This document shows positions 31,760 to 42,910 of a DNA stretch of 64,000 nt, piece by piece. The translations under genes and the position numbers were made by a program. This DNA is from Symbiodinium kawagutii (taxonomy: Eukaryota > Sar > Dinophyceae > Suessiales > Symbiodiniaceae). The first letter of the stretch is position 1, and each line of letters opens with the position of its first letter. Under the pieces are notes generated by a model. It was given only the letters and a program-made list of their open reading frames with translations, had not been told where the DNA came from and searched no databases. The stretch covers positions 171,798-235,797 of the forward strand of contig VSDK01012623.1 in the NCBI GenBank assembly GCA_009767595.1. The letters run 5' to 3'.

Positions 31760-31865
31760 TTGGGGTTTCTCAAAATAGAGTTAGCCTCAAATCATCCCAC
31801 GTTAATGATTTATGGTCATAAATCAGGGTTTTCAAGGGGCCCCCAATGACTGGAGAAACCACCAT
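31760..31865. mobile_element. MITE family A, copy 7
   Basis: TTGGGGTTTCTCAAAATAGAG to GACTGGAGAAACCACCAT. The interior holds CCTCAAATCATCC, so the core is inverted relative to most copies. Confidence 0.65.
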
Positions 31866-32360
31866 ACAGTTGGCATATCCCCTTTTATTGTTGATTATAT
31901 TGTAATTGCCCCTCTTATTACCCATCATTATCCCCTATCATCACCCACTATTTGTGGCGAAAAACCAGTTCAACCCCCACCAACCATTTCGGGGAGATGC
32001 CTCTGCTGCTGATGACCTGCCACTGTCAGATCCCGGCGCAGCGGATGTGGGATTGCCACCGGGCACAGCACGGCAGCGGGCCTTGCTGAGAGCATCTGCA
32101 GGAGGTCCAGCGGGTCCTATCGTGTTCCAGCCCTGAAGCTGAGAATATGAATGGTGAATGAAGCAGTAAAGGTTTATTGCTGATTATTGATATATTAATA
32201 TAGCAGTTTAAATATGAATGGTTAATGAATGGTTATAGCAGTTTTCTACTTGTATAGCCTGCAAGTTTTCGTTTGAGCCTGTAACATGGACAAGGCACAG
32301 CGCCGCAGCACTCATTGTTGGGTGCGCATGGCGCAAGCATAGAAAGAAAGAAAGAAGTGA

Positions 32361-32480
32361 TATGGCTATGGGTCAAGCAGTTAATCAACCAATAGTGGGG
32401 GATAATGACCAACCAATAATAGGGAAAGCAATGGTTAATCATGGGGAACCAGGGGTACAGGGTTTTGACCCACAGCCATA
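32361..32480. mobile_element. MITE family B, copy 7
   Basis: TATGGCTATGGGTCAAGCAG to GGTTTTGACCCACAGCCATA, full length. Confidence 0.9.
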
Positions 32481-33048
32481 TATTATGATAGCTATATTGA
32501 TTACTAATGCTTATTAATAGGGCGCAGTAAAGGTTCACTACTCCTCATTAATCACAAATATCATATCAGCTTAAGATTGATTATTAATTGAAAATTGGTG
32601 AAAATTGATGATGACTGATAAATGTTAATGTTAATGAAGGTTATGATTATGATCTTCAGTGATATTCCGTGATGTTGGCTTGTGAGCTGGGAACAAATGG
32701 ACATCGGGTGAGTTGGGACATTCCCACCTCCTTCCGTGCCAAATTACTCACATCGTCTCAGAAGAAGGTGTCCGAATGTGCTTGGCATAGGCAGCGAGTT
32801 GGAATTGGAGGAGGCTGCCAAATTGCCAAGAAAGGACTGGGATGATTGGGGTCAGACAGACGTGCCTTGTTGTCGGATTCACGGGTGATAGTGAAAGACT
32901 TCATCTGTGAGCTCAGATGCCATATGCCATTGCCTTGGCTCAAAAAAAGGTCCTGGACAAAGCTTCCAGGAAGGTAAATGAGAGGTTAGGGGTGGCTGAA
33001 GAAGGCGATAGACAGCAGTTCATCCTGGAAGAACTTCACGCTCTCGCC

Positions 33049-34709
33049 ATGCAGTTCACTGTGACGCTCCTGAGCGGTCGCAGTGCTTCGGTGGAAGCAT
33101 CCAGCGTCCCAGAGCTGCTGCAAAAAGCGCAGAAGGAACTGCAGCTCCGCATCCATCGATTCATCACTCAGGCGGGCCTTGTCGGGGCCTAGGCTTTGGG
33201 AGGAGCTGCCCATGACATCCCCTGACCATCCATGACCATAGTCATCCATAGTCATCCCATGGTCATCCATGGTCATCCATGGTCATCCGTGGTCATCCAT
33301 GGTCCCTTGGCTCATCCTCCCTTGGCACAGCTGCCATTCATGGTGCCATGTCCAGGGTGGTGAGCTCTTGGGGCCTGAGCACTTCGAGATCGAGGGCCAG
33401 CACCTGGTCCATGCCACCGTGCAACCCGCGCGGCTCATCTCATCGCATCGCTCCACTTCCTTCGCGTTGTTGCAAGGAGCGCTGCAACAGATTGTTCTAT
33501 CTACACATTTTTTTTGTTAGGGTAGCTTCCCTTGCTGAAATGTTTTTTTTGCACATTTTTTTGTTGGGGTAGCTTCGCCTCCCAGTTTTTCTGTTGAGCT
33601 TGCCCCAAAGTCAAGAACTGACAACTGCCTCACGGATGTCAGAGACACAGCTCACAAGTCAGAACTGTCATAACTGCCTCCCTTCTGTCAGAAAATGCTA
33701 AGTTGATTCCCATAAATGAATGGGATGAAATGGTTGGTTTATTACCACAAATTATTGATGTCACAAGTGGATGAAATCATTTAACACCAGAAAATGGTGG
33801 GTTTATTCCCATAAGCCACTAATAAACTGGATGAAAATGTCACAAGTGAAGCCAGTTCTGCACCAGTCCTCAGTGCAGGTGACGGTTCCGTGATTTGCTG
33901 GGGAGATCCGGCAGCCGTGGACAACCGCGCAGTTGCCGGGCAATGGCCACGCTGTTGTTTTGGTGGGTTGTTCTGAGGCAACAAGCGCAGAGACCATATA
34001 GGGAGACCATGGGAAGACCATGCAAAGACCATGGGAGTTTTTCATAATTTTTCATGCATCCTTTATTTCACATGTATGCAGTGTTGGACGACCATTTGGG
34101 CCCATTTGATGGCCGCCATGGCTGATCCAGTGCTGAGGTTCAAGACAAGCTCCGAGACATCGTCGACATTGCAATGACAAGCAGTGCCTTCGCAGCTGTT
34201 AGCGCGGATGGCAGTTGCATCTTGTGGGGCAGAGCTTCAGCCGGAGGCAGATGCGTTCAGGACAGGGAGTAAGGACGATGAACCCTTCAGGGGGTTGATC
34301 CATGTGGGCCCTGCAAAACCGGAAGTTTTGGGAGGAGAGAAGGCTTCCAAAGTCGTCACGGCCCCCCTCAGTTGCAAGATGACATTTGAAAGTTGAAAGA
34401 AATCCATTGAAATGTATGAAGAAACATATATGAAAATGCAGTAAGTCATGTAATGACATGTACTAAGAAATATCTTTTAAAATGTGTTGCGACATGTGAG
34501 ATGAAATTGTGAGATTTTTCGGTGGAAATCCATGGCTGGTCTTCAGCTGTGGTTAGGAGCAGCTGTTGGACGTGCAGCGCATCGTGGCATCGCGCTCGGC
34601 CTTCGCAGCGATTCGTCGGGATGGCCAAGTGGTGAGCTGGGGAGCGCTGGACGGCATCCGCCAGCAACAAGTCCAGGAGGGACCCATCAGGCGGCATTTC
34701 CACGATGAG

Positions 34710-34758
<49 letters not shown>

Positions 34759-37700
34759 GAGAATTGATTTTGTATCTATTCATTTGTTTATTTGTTGTTA
34801 ATCAATTAATTCTCAATATGAAAATGATATATTAATTTAGACTTATTACTTATTATGATTGATTTGCTTTACTTATTTATTTCTAGGTTCGTATTTCATA
34901 TGTATTTGAAGAGGTTGTTGATTTGTGTGTTTATGTTGAGTGTTATTGTTGTTGGAGTCTGATGCAATTTATTTAGATTTTTTGGACACACTATTGGCTA
35001 TAGTCATTTTACCTAACCACAGTACAGCGTTTTGTTGATCTTTTGTCGCACGTATCATTTGGAACTAAGATTAATTAGAACCACTAGGATTCGTTAGTTA
35101 CTTGAACTATGATTCACAATTAATCTTAGATTAGCTAGTTAGCCATCAGTTCATCATGGCCATAGCTAGCAATCTAAAATCCCATCCGTTAACCATAGCT
35201 ACAGTTGACCATAGCTAACCATGCCATAGCTGTGGCATGTGAAGCCTTCGGTTGGTACCCATGATTATCTGATGGTTGATTAGCTGATACCAATCATAGT
35301 ACCAATGATTAACTGATGGTTAATACTGATGGTTAATCATAACTGAAGGAACTGTGATTATAAATCCATTATAACTCTAACATTAACTGTGATTAACTGA
35401 TGGTGATACCAATCATTACTGATATGATTAACTGATGATTAACTGATGGTTGATCACTACTCATGGTTGATACCAACCAGCTGCAAGTTTCGAAGGATCA
35501 ACTCTACGACGTGGTGGACGTTTGTGCCTCGGAGAGCGCCTTCTGTGCCTGGCGCCTGGACGGCCGCGCGGTGACCTGGGGCAGCCGCGGCACGGGAGGC
35601 GACAGCCTGGCGGTGCAGAACCAGCTGAGGAACCCAAGGGAGCGCCGTGGGGAGCGCCGTGGTGGAGGGGTGATGCCATGGTGGTGGAAGGTGTGGATGA
35701 GATGAGGTGAGATGAGAGATTTATATTAGATTTATAAGGGATATTAGGGGATTTGTAGTGGTTCATAGGGGATATAGATGGTGAGATGATGTGAGATGAG
35801 ATGAATTTATAGTGGTTCAAAGGTTTTAAAGATATTTATAATGGATTTATAGTGAGATATGACCATGGAGGATGTGTTTCGTGGTTCATAGGGGAGATTA
35901 GAGGACCAGTTCTGGTGGTTAATGATGCTTCTTCCATGATTCACTTGTTAATCATAGGGGGTAATCACCAACAGTAAGGGTTAAACAACTGCGACATGTG
36001 ATGGTGGATGGGAATCATGCTTTAAGTGGATGGTCCTTCACCATGCTTGGAAAACGTGTTGGGCAACGTGTGGAAAACATGTTGGGCAAATGCCCATCAC
36101 GGATCACCAGGAAGCTCTAGGTCACTTTGACATGGGATGAAGACATGGTGCCATCGCGGCAGATTTATACAACTCAAGCCATGTTGTACTCTCGCCGGCA
36201 GAAGCCGCGGAAGAAATTGGTCGCCATGGAATCACGTGGCACGCCACCCTTTGGACATGCCAAAAGGCATTCAGAGAAGATTGAAGATGGCTCCCTGGAC
36301 TTCCTGGTGCTTGAAAATGACCTTCAAACAGCAATAGAAGTGAAATTCTCTGAAGAGATCAAAGTGATTTACCCCAAGTTGTGCCACAGGTTTCACATTT
36401 CGGACGAGACTGCAGAGATGGTGATGCAGGTTAGTTTGCGAGATGCTCCAAGCATCTCCGGCACCTGCCAGATCCTCCCCAGTGCATGCACAACACTCCG
36501 TGTGTCGGAGTCTTTTGGGTCCTTTGGCCCCCATGCCGCTGATTACTTGCAGAAGGAGCAGGAGGAGGTGGAGCGAGAGCAGGAATCGAGGAACCGAAGA
36601 AAAGACAAGTTGCAGAACGAGCTTGAGGAAAAACGACAAGAAGGTGCTCGCACTGCCTCAATTTGTTTCGCTTTCTTGGGTTTCTTCGGTTCGATTTGCC
36701 TGGTGGTTTGCGGAGTCTGGGTGGAGCCAGAGGAGTCTGCTGTGGATTTGACCTTGGTGTTGGGCTTTCTGATGTGTTGGGTGGGGTGCTGTTGCACGCT
36801 AACGGCTGCGGCTGGCTTTAACTTCACCAGCAGTGCAAGATGCTTAGTACGACACGGATCCTTGGCATGGATTGTCCTTTGTTGTCTGAGCCTGGCTGCC
36901 GGAGCTGTTCGCTATGCAGACTTCTGGTGGATTGCATTGACTCCTGGTCTGATCTGCTGCTGCTGTTTGATTCTGGTGTGTCTTGCCGTGCATCGCCCAG
37001 ATTGCTTTCAAACTGCGGTGGATCTGAAAGAAGACGTTGAATGGAGCATTGTTTTCCATGGCTCAGTAGTTCCCGGAAACGGCCCGTGTATTGCCTCATG
37101 GCCTGGAAAATACGAGTCTGCTTGGGAGACTTTGGTCAGTAAGGGTCAGGTGAGTGCTGCTGTAGTCTTCCTGCAGGAAGGTTTGCAGAACTTTGGCTAC
37201 CATTTGCCTATCCCGGAGAAAGAAAACCTTCCGGGCAGTTGTTGGTGTTCTCAGCTCTATGGGGAGAAGAAGCCTTGGGGCTGCAAATGGTGGACAAAAT
37301 GGCTGGAAAACATCGAGAAAGCTGTTGCTGAAGGTGCTGAACTCGAGGTCTACTACTCCAAAGGGATGGTGGGCAAAGGCAAAGTGGAACATTTCCTGAC
37401 TGCTGGAAAGGAGCACTTGAGGCGTGAGGCTCTGAAGGAGGACTTCATGAAGTCACAGGAATTTCTTTCATTGAAAAGCGATCTTGAAAATCTTCAAAAG
37501 GACCGCAGGGGAGACTCCACGTCCCAATACTCACGGGAGGTGCAACGGCTGTTCCTGGCTTCACTTTCGGAGGAGGATCGCAGCATCATGGAAGCATCAG
37601 AAGGCCTTGGGAATTCGCAGAAAGCTGAGGTGGCTTGGTTGGACTGGAAGGGCTACCGTTACACCGAAGTGGATGTATCCAGGTTTCTAGATGAATCCTC

Positions 37701-40700
37701 GCCTGATGTTTGACTGTCAGCCGCTGGGTCAAAATGACGCAGTGGCAATCCGCAAAAGGATCTGAAAAGTCAGCTTTTCCTACAGCCAGTTGTGCCAAAG
37801 TGTTTGGCCACCCATGCGCAGACATGATTTGGCATCTAGGAATGCAGTATGATAAAATGAGATTTCATGGCAATTCAAGCAGCCGAAAACAGATCTGACA
37901 AATGACAGGGCTGTTCACTCCCTATTTATAGATAAGATATTATCAATGAGAAAATAAGCAGCATTCGATTAATAGTAATGATAATACCCACTCACAAAGA
38001 ACAGGATTCGCAACATATTGGAATAAGAGAAGATACCAAGACCACGACATGCCTTAGATGAGTTCACGTTGACCGTCCTGGATCCATTGCTTGGATCGTG
38101 AGCCAGGAAGGGCAGTTATATTCAAGGAGCAATCCATGGTTGATGAAGCCGATGGAGCATTTCCAAGTTGTTGGCTGGTTTTGTTGGAAAAAGTTCATGA
38201 GGATCTTAGGCAAAGGCCAGTGAACAACCTAAGCTTGCCGGGCTAAGGGCAAGGCACAGTGTGATCAAGTATGACCTTGTATGGCACAACGCCAAAGCCA
38301 AACATCTCAATATTAGGACTTTAGGATGATGAGAACTTGAACCCCAGAGATGCAGGAGTCCAGACCCAGAGTGTTTGATTTATCCTATGTCCTATCTCAT
38401 TCTCTCTGAGGTAGCGCCAAATATCCAGTCACATCCGGTACCGCAAAGGGTCGCCATAGGAATTTGATGTTGTGCAGCATGTTCACCGTCTATTGTGCAC
38501 AAAGGTTTTGATTTGCATCGCGCGCCAGCAGTTTTATTGCCGTTCTTCAGCAAAAGAATCTCCATCAACCACTCTACTTTGGTTTGTTGGATCCCCGAAG
38601 GTTGACCTCTTAACAATCCCTGGCATTCCCTGCTATCAACCTTTGGGCAACCCAATTTGCTTCGGAAATGTAGACCATATCTTTAAGCCATGATCAAAGC
38701 TGAAAAAAACTCCAGCCACCATCTCTGAGATAAGCCTGAACTTAAACATTGAACATACTTCCTACAAAAGAGATGTTCAAACGTTTTCACAACAAGTGCC
38801 TTACCATCCTTACCCAATGGAATCATTTGCTCATCTGCTGGATGGGCTCTTTGATTTGATTTGTATATCTATCATATCAACCCCAGCGGGGGGGGGTCGA
38901 TCTTCCTTAAAGATGTTGCGCTTGGAGCCATAGAGTGGGTGGCTTAGAGGAAGCCAGGGCTGGAAGCAGCTTCAAACAACAACTTCATGGTTGGAAATGC
39001 GAGCTGTCAGATTCAACAAGCGAAAAAAATGGACTCAAGGTCAAGAAACCGCTGGGTTAATCGTTTAAGGAGATACTCAGCCAACATTATGGGTAAACAA
39101 GTGGTTTATTTGAACATCACGAATCATGAAAGCCTAAAATCATCCAATCACATGCAACCATATCACCTGAAAACATCCAGCTATGGACTAACTCAATGCG
39201 GATGAAATGGTAACAATAAGATCCGGAAGATATCCCAACAAATCATCGAAATTGTGGATTTGGTGAGCAGTTGCATGCCCGTCGCATGCAGTTCTTCTAG
39301 AACTTGGATATTTTTTGGGGTTGCATCACAGTGCCGCACAGTTTGGACATTTTTTGAGGCATCCTCAAGACTCAATGATTTTGAGAAGTTTTTTTGCGAT
39401 GCATTTCGAGAGCATTTTGCTGATCAGATCTACAATTTGGGTGTAATCTATGTATATCTATATATATATACATATATGTATATATCTGTGTGTGCGTGCG
39501 TGTGTGTTTAGATTCATCTTCATATTCATTTACATGTGTTTTAGATTTATCCTTACATACATATATACGTGTGCATGCACGCACAGATTTCTACGTATAA
39601 AAAGATATGATGCCTGAAAATGCCTCAAAAAGGGATACCTGACAGTTCTGACCCTTCAACCGTTACACAACTTTCACCGTTTCTTCTGTTTCGAATGGCG
39701 GGCCCAGGGGATCCTCCCGTCCCTTCCAAAAAGCACCCACCTTGCCGTGGGGTTTTCGCCGCGCGCGCCCAGTGAGTTGAGGTGCCGTTCATATCTCATA
39801 CCAAGGGGGTCTCAAGCCATTGGGAACCCCAAAAAAGGATGGTTTATGAAAGGTCAGCAATGTTAGCAATGGTCACTAGCAAGGGGTAATAATTAAGCAA
39901 GAATAGAGGATAGACCAACTATGATGGAAGGGTTGTTTATGTTTGTTACTATCACTTGATAATATTCGACGCTGTGGGGGGTCTCCAAAAAAGAACAAAC
40001 TCGAGAACGGGCATCAAAACTAATGGGGCCAAGAATTTCGATTGTCCAGCAATCCACTTGATCAGCGAATCTATGGACGCTTCAAGCGTCATCTCATGTC
40101 TACAATGTGATGAGTTCGCAACTGATTTTAAGAAGTTTCAGCTCTCAACTGTTGAGATACCAATTCTTTGCTTAGATATCATTAGATACCCCTCTTGCAA
40201 TCCCTAGATATCCATGTTTTATTCCCTGGCTATGGGTCAGTTCGCCCTTAGTCCCCCTGGGTCCCCCATCATTCACCATTGTCTGGTGATCCCCAGTAGT
40301 TGCTTGATTAAAGCCTTGACCCAGAGCCATCTATAGCTGGTATGTCCCTTACTATTGTTGCCTATTTTACCCTCTTCTTTACCATTAACCAGCTATTATT
40401 TGGTTGGTTAAAGCCTTGACCCAGAGCCTTGTTTTAGTCCCTACCATTCTTGTAGCTGGGCCATCCTTGCCCTGACCACCCCCCGCAGCTCCTCCAGGAA
40501 CGTCCGCGAGGTGGTTGCTGCAACTTCAGCCTTCGCAGCGATTTGCCAAAACGGTTCGGTCGTGACTTGGGGCACCTCGGCAGGCGAAGCACGCCGCGAA
40601 AAGGGGCCTGAAAGAACCCCAGAAACGCTTCGAAAACGCAAAAATGAACCATACATATATAGGAACCAAAGAGCAAAAAAGCATTGAACAACCAGAGCAA

Positions 40701-42910
40701 CGAAAAGATCAATCAACAACCAGAGCAAAGAGAAGTCATTTGTGTTTTGTATTTGTGTTTTCTGTTTATGCTGGATGAAATTAGCAAAAAAAGCCGACTG
40801 CGAGCCTTGGCGCGGAACAAGGTGTACCTTCGATGGGTGGTGACAGCCGGAACGTTCAAGGAGAACTGCGAGGTCCAGCTGCGGTGTGTCCGAGCTCGCA
40901 TCTCTGACACCCGGGCCACGTTTAGGTGGACATAGCCTGTGGTGCTTACGGGTTGTTAACCTCTAGACTTGACTAGAATAGACGATTTGGGGGGGTCACC
41001 TATAACTTAACCATTGGTCAAGCCAATGATGAAGCCATTGATGAAGCCAGTGACCAAGCCATGGATGAAGCCATAGATGAGACCATTGATGAAGCCATAG
41101 ATACATTGGTCATGAAGACTTCCCCATGGATCAGTTGCAGTTCCAGGCGGCTTCACAGCTGCAGCGCGGTGCCAGGCGTGATTTCCATCCAGCCTTCGGG
41201 CAGCGCCTTCGCGGCATTGCGGAAAGATGGCCAGGCAGCGGCCTGAAGAGCTTGGGGACTGGATGGGGGAAGGGTCATGCGGCTCGGTGGGGGAAGGGTT
41301 CATGTGGTTAGATGATGTTAGATGTGGTAAGTGGTAAGGATCATGTGGTCAGATGGGGGAAGGATCATGAGGCACTTGTGGTCAGATGTGGTAAGGATCA
41401 TGGATGATGAAGCATGGACGATGGTGAGTTGGTTTGTGAACCATGATGTTGATGATGATTCATGGGGAAAAGTGGCAAAGGTAGTGGCCGCAGAGTTGTT
41501 CATTGTCATGGGCGAAATTGTTGTAAAAAGAACTGCAGTCTTCTTGATCCTATAGAGCAGAGAGATGTCAAGCATCAACCAACCATAACCAATCAAAGCT
41601 TTGGCAAAACAACCATAGCCAACGATAACCACAACCAACCAGGACCAATCTACATTGGCAAGTGTACCAACCATAAGCAATCTACATAACCATAACCATA
41701 ACCGACCACATGGGCGTTTCTCAAGTCATAGGAGTACCCCCAAATCATCCAAGATTAACCATCTATATGATTCATACCAGCATACAATCCATTTTGGGCC
41801 CCCTGTGACTTAAGAAACCTCTATTACATATAATCCCTAATCATTTCTAATAGTACACCAAGCATTTTGGGGGTCCCTATGACTACCGCCATATCAATGC
41901 TGCTAGTCCAATGCTCAGGTGGTCACCTGGGGTGATCCATCCTTCGGTGGTTACAGCAATCACGTGCAGAAGGACAGGCAGATCGCACGCGGGAATAAGC
42001 GCGTGGCCGTGACCGTTTTCCATGGCAGTTTTTTCTCATCTCAAAGCGTTTTTGTTAGTGAAGAAATCGGTTTTTGAAACCGTTCTTTCATGGTAAAACA
42101 CCAGTTTTTAGAGCTTATGGATTTTTAAAAGCACTTGAGATTGTCATTGCGAAATATCTCATTCTCTATTTTTAGAGGTTAATGGACAAAAGCAGATCTG
42201 GAAGAAATGTGAGAGTTTGGAGCCAGGATTTGCAAGATGTCCAGCAGCTTGCAGCAACATCTGGAGCGTTTGCGGCTATTTGTGGCAGTTCGCGCCGGGT
42301 GGTGACATGGGGCAGCAAGTCTTATGGTGGAGATGCTGGAAAAGTGGAGGAAACTCGGAGAAAAGGGACCGTTCGGGACATGCGCTCATTTTACGTTCAT
42401 ATGAAGATGGCCGAATTGCCAAGAAATCAAGCTTGAACGAACGAGGTGGGACGCGTCTTCCAACTGTCTTGTTGGGTTACTTTCAAGTGTCGCTTAGTGG
42501 TTTGTTTTATGCAATTTTTCTTCAGCTTCCAACTACTTGAAGCGACTTTTCACGTATCACTTGTTCATCTTGTTCTTCCCAAGCTTTTTGCTTCGGAGAA
42601 ACAAGCTTAAGAACCAGATGAACCTCTCAGTCGCTTCTTCAGCAACGAATTTCTTCCAACTCAGGAGCAACTGGTTGACATCGACTCGCTGTGTTCCACC
42701 CACTTCGCCTTCGCGGCCTTACGGAGCGACGGCCAAATCCTCTGCTGGGGCAATCCGCTGCACGGGGGCGAACACGGCGGTACGCCGCTGCAGGACGTGC
42801 AGCAGCTGGTGGGGTCCTACGGCGCCTTCCACGCGCTGCGCGGCGATGGGTGGATCATCAGTTGGGGCAGCGCCGACTCTGGGGGCACCGTGCGGTGCCC
42901 GACACGGTGA
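33049..42910 (+). CDS. Ubiquitin-like plus RCC1-like repeat protein, 11 exons, 415 aa
   Basis: Exons 33049-33171, 33356-33476, 33879-33931, 34138-34266, 34557-34676, 35496-35629, 40498-40583, 41176-41234, 41919-41972, 42227-42349 and 42665-42910 join with correct phase at all ten junctions and give 1,248 nt (416 codons with stop). The N-terminus (MQFTVTLLSGRSASVEASS; then GELLGPEHFEIEGQHLVHAT) is a ubiquitin-like fold. It is followed by ~30-40-residue RCC1-like repeats of the form VQDQLxxVxxIxASxxAFAAIRxDGxVVxWG, for example VQDKLRDIVDI, SAFAAVSADGSCILWG, LQDVQQLAATSGAFAAI and GAFHALRGDGWIISWG. These would form a beta-propeller-like binding surface. Nine of ten introns start GA or GC; only intron 3 starts GT. 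Such Ubl-RCC1-like proteins are abundant in dinoflagellates, often annotated HERC-like; there is no HECT domain here. An in-frame ATG at 32917 could extend the N-terminus by 44 residues. Further exons beyond 42910 cannot be excluded. Confidence 0.85.
33210..33306. repeat. CCATGGTCAT minisatellite
   Basis: About nine copies of a 10-bp unit (CCATGGTCAT, CCATAGTCAT, CCGTGGTCAT) within intron 1 of the RCC1-like gene. Confidence 0.85.
33700..33850. repeat. Direct repeat with family A-like core
   Basis: GGTTGGTTTATTACCACAAATTATTGATGTCACAAGTGG is partly repeated as GTGGGTTTATTCCCATAAGCC…GAAAATGTCACAAGTGAAG. It lies in intron 2 of the RCC1-like gene, ending just before its acceptor. Confidence 0.4.
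34707..34757. repeat. (AATC)n microsatellite
   Basis: Twelve to thirteen units of AATC in intron 5 of the RCC1-like gene. Confidence 0.95.
35240..35465. repeat. TGATTAACTGATGGTTAAT minisatellite
   Basis: Irregular array of GATTAACTGATGG and GATGGTTAATA units in the 3' part of intron 5, ending 30 bp before the acceptor at 35495. Confidence 0.6.
36127..37713 (+). CDS. Four-TM coiled-coil protein, intronless, nested in an intron
   Basis: Open without interruption for 528 codons. The best start is the ATG at 36145 (522 residues), since the frame opens with TTG at 36127; ATGs at 36181 and 36226 are alternatives. Numbering from 36127: a soluble N-terminal region; a charged coiled coil (QKEQEEVEREQESRNRRKDK, ~142-172); four hydrophobic spans at ~176-198, 206-226, 245-262 and 266-288, several Cys-rich (LICCCCLILVC); then a soluble C-terminal domain with Trp/Gly-rich segments (WSIVFHGSVVPGNG, KPWGCKWWTKWLENIEKA) and a helical tail. 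It looks like a membrane protein with cytosolic domains; I do not recognise the family. The absence of introns contrasts with the host gene and suggests retroposition, but no spliced-leader relic is evident upstream. Confidence 0.7.
   Translation: MTWDEDMVPSRQIYTTQAMLYSRRQKPRKKLVAMESRGTPPFGHAKRHSEKIEDGSLDFLVLENDLQTAIEVKFSEEIKVIYPKLCHRFHISDETAEMVMQVSLRDAPSISGTCQILPSACTTLRVSESFGSFGPHAADYLQKEQEEVEREQESRNRRKDKLQNELEEKRQEGARTASICFAFLGFFGSICLVVCGVWVEPEESAVDLTLVLGFLMCWVGCCCTLTAAAGFNFTSSARCLVRHGSLAWIVLCCLSLAAGAVRYADFWWIALTPGLICCCCLILVCLAVHRPDCFQTAVDLKEDVEWSIVFHGSVVPGNGPCIASWPGKYESAWETLVSKGQVSAAVVFLQEGLQNFGYHLPIPEKENLPGSCWCSQLYGEKKPWGCKWWTKWLENIEKAVAEGAELEVYYSKGMVGKGKVEHFLTAGKEHLRREALKEDFMKSQEFLSLKSDLENLQKDRRGDSTSQYSREVQRLFLASLSEEDRSIMEASEGLGNSQKAEVAWLDWKGYRYTEVDVSRFLDESSPDV
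37714..40225. other. Intron sequence downstream of the nested gene
   Basis: No further gene is recognised. It contains a run of ten G at 38889-38898, a TA/CA-rich patch at 39450-39500, and a weak family A-like remnant at about 39800-39960 (GGTCTCAAGCCATTGGGAACCCC). Confidence 0.35.
40226..40330. mobile_element. MITE family B, copy 8
   Basis: CTGGCTATGGGTCAGTTCGC to AAAGCCTTGACCCAGAGCCAT. A second right half (GGTTGGTTAAAGCCTTGACCC) follows at 40399-40427, just upstream of the RCC1-like acceptor at 40497. Confidence 0.75.
41012..41110. repeat. ATGAAGCCATTG 15-bp minisatellite
   Basis: Six to seven copies of a GATGAAGCCAT(T/A)GAT-type unit in intron 7 of the RCC1-like gene. The Asp/Glu/Ala-rich reading frame over it is an artefact. 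Confidence 0.7.
41711..41822. mobile_element. MITE family A, copy 8
   Basis: TGGGCGTTTCTCAAGTCATAGGAGTACCCCC to GGGCCCCCTGTGACTTAAGAAACC. Followed by a remnant of another right half (GGGGGTCCCTATGACTACC) up to 41888. In intron 8 of the RCC1-like gene. Confidence 0.75.

Larger units (their letters stand above)
35630..40497 (+). other. 4.87-kb GA-AG intron hosting a complete gene
   Basis: The donor side reads CAGCTGAG|GAACCC and the acceptor side CTCCAG|GAACGTC. Joining gives QLRNVREVV, the expected RCC1-like repeat junction. The hexamer AGGAAC is present at both borders. The intron contains the intact 528-codon ORF at 36127-37713, on the same strand. Confidence 0.7.

Noticed and set aside
40498..41246. 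RCC1-like pieces as separate pseudogene fragments
   Set aside because: All junctions, including 40583/41176, keep phase and total an exact codon number, so a single intact gene explains them better.
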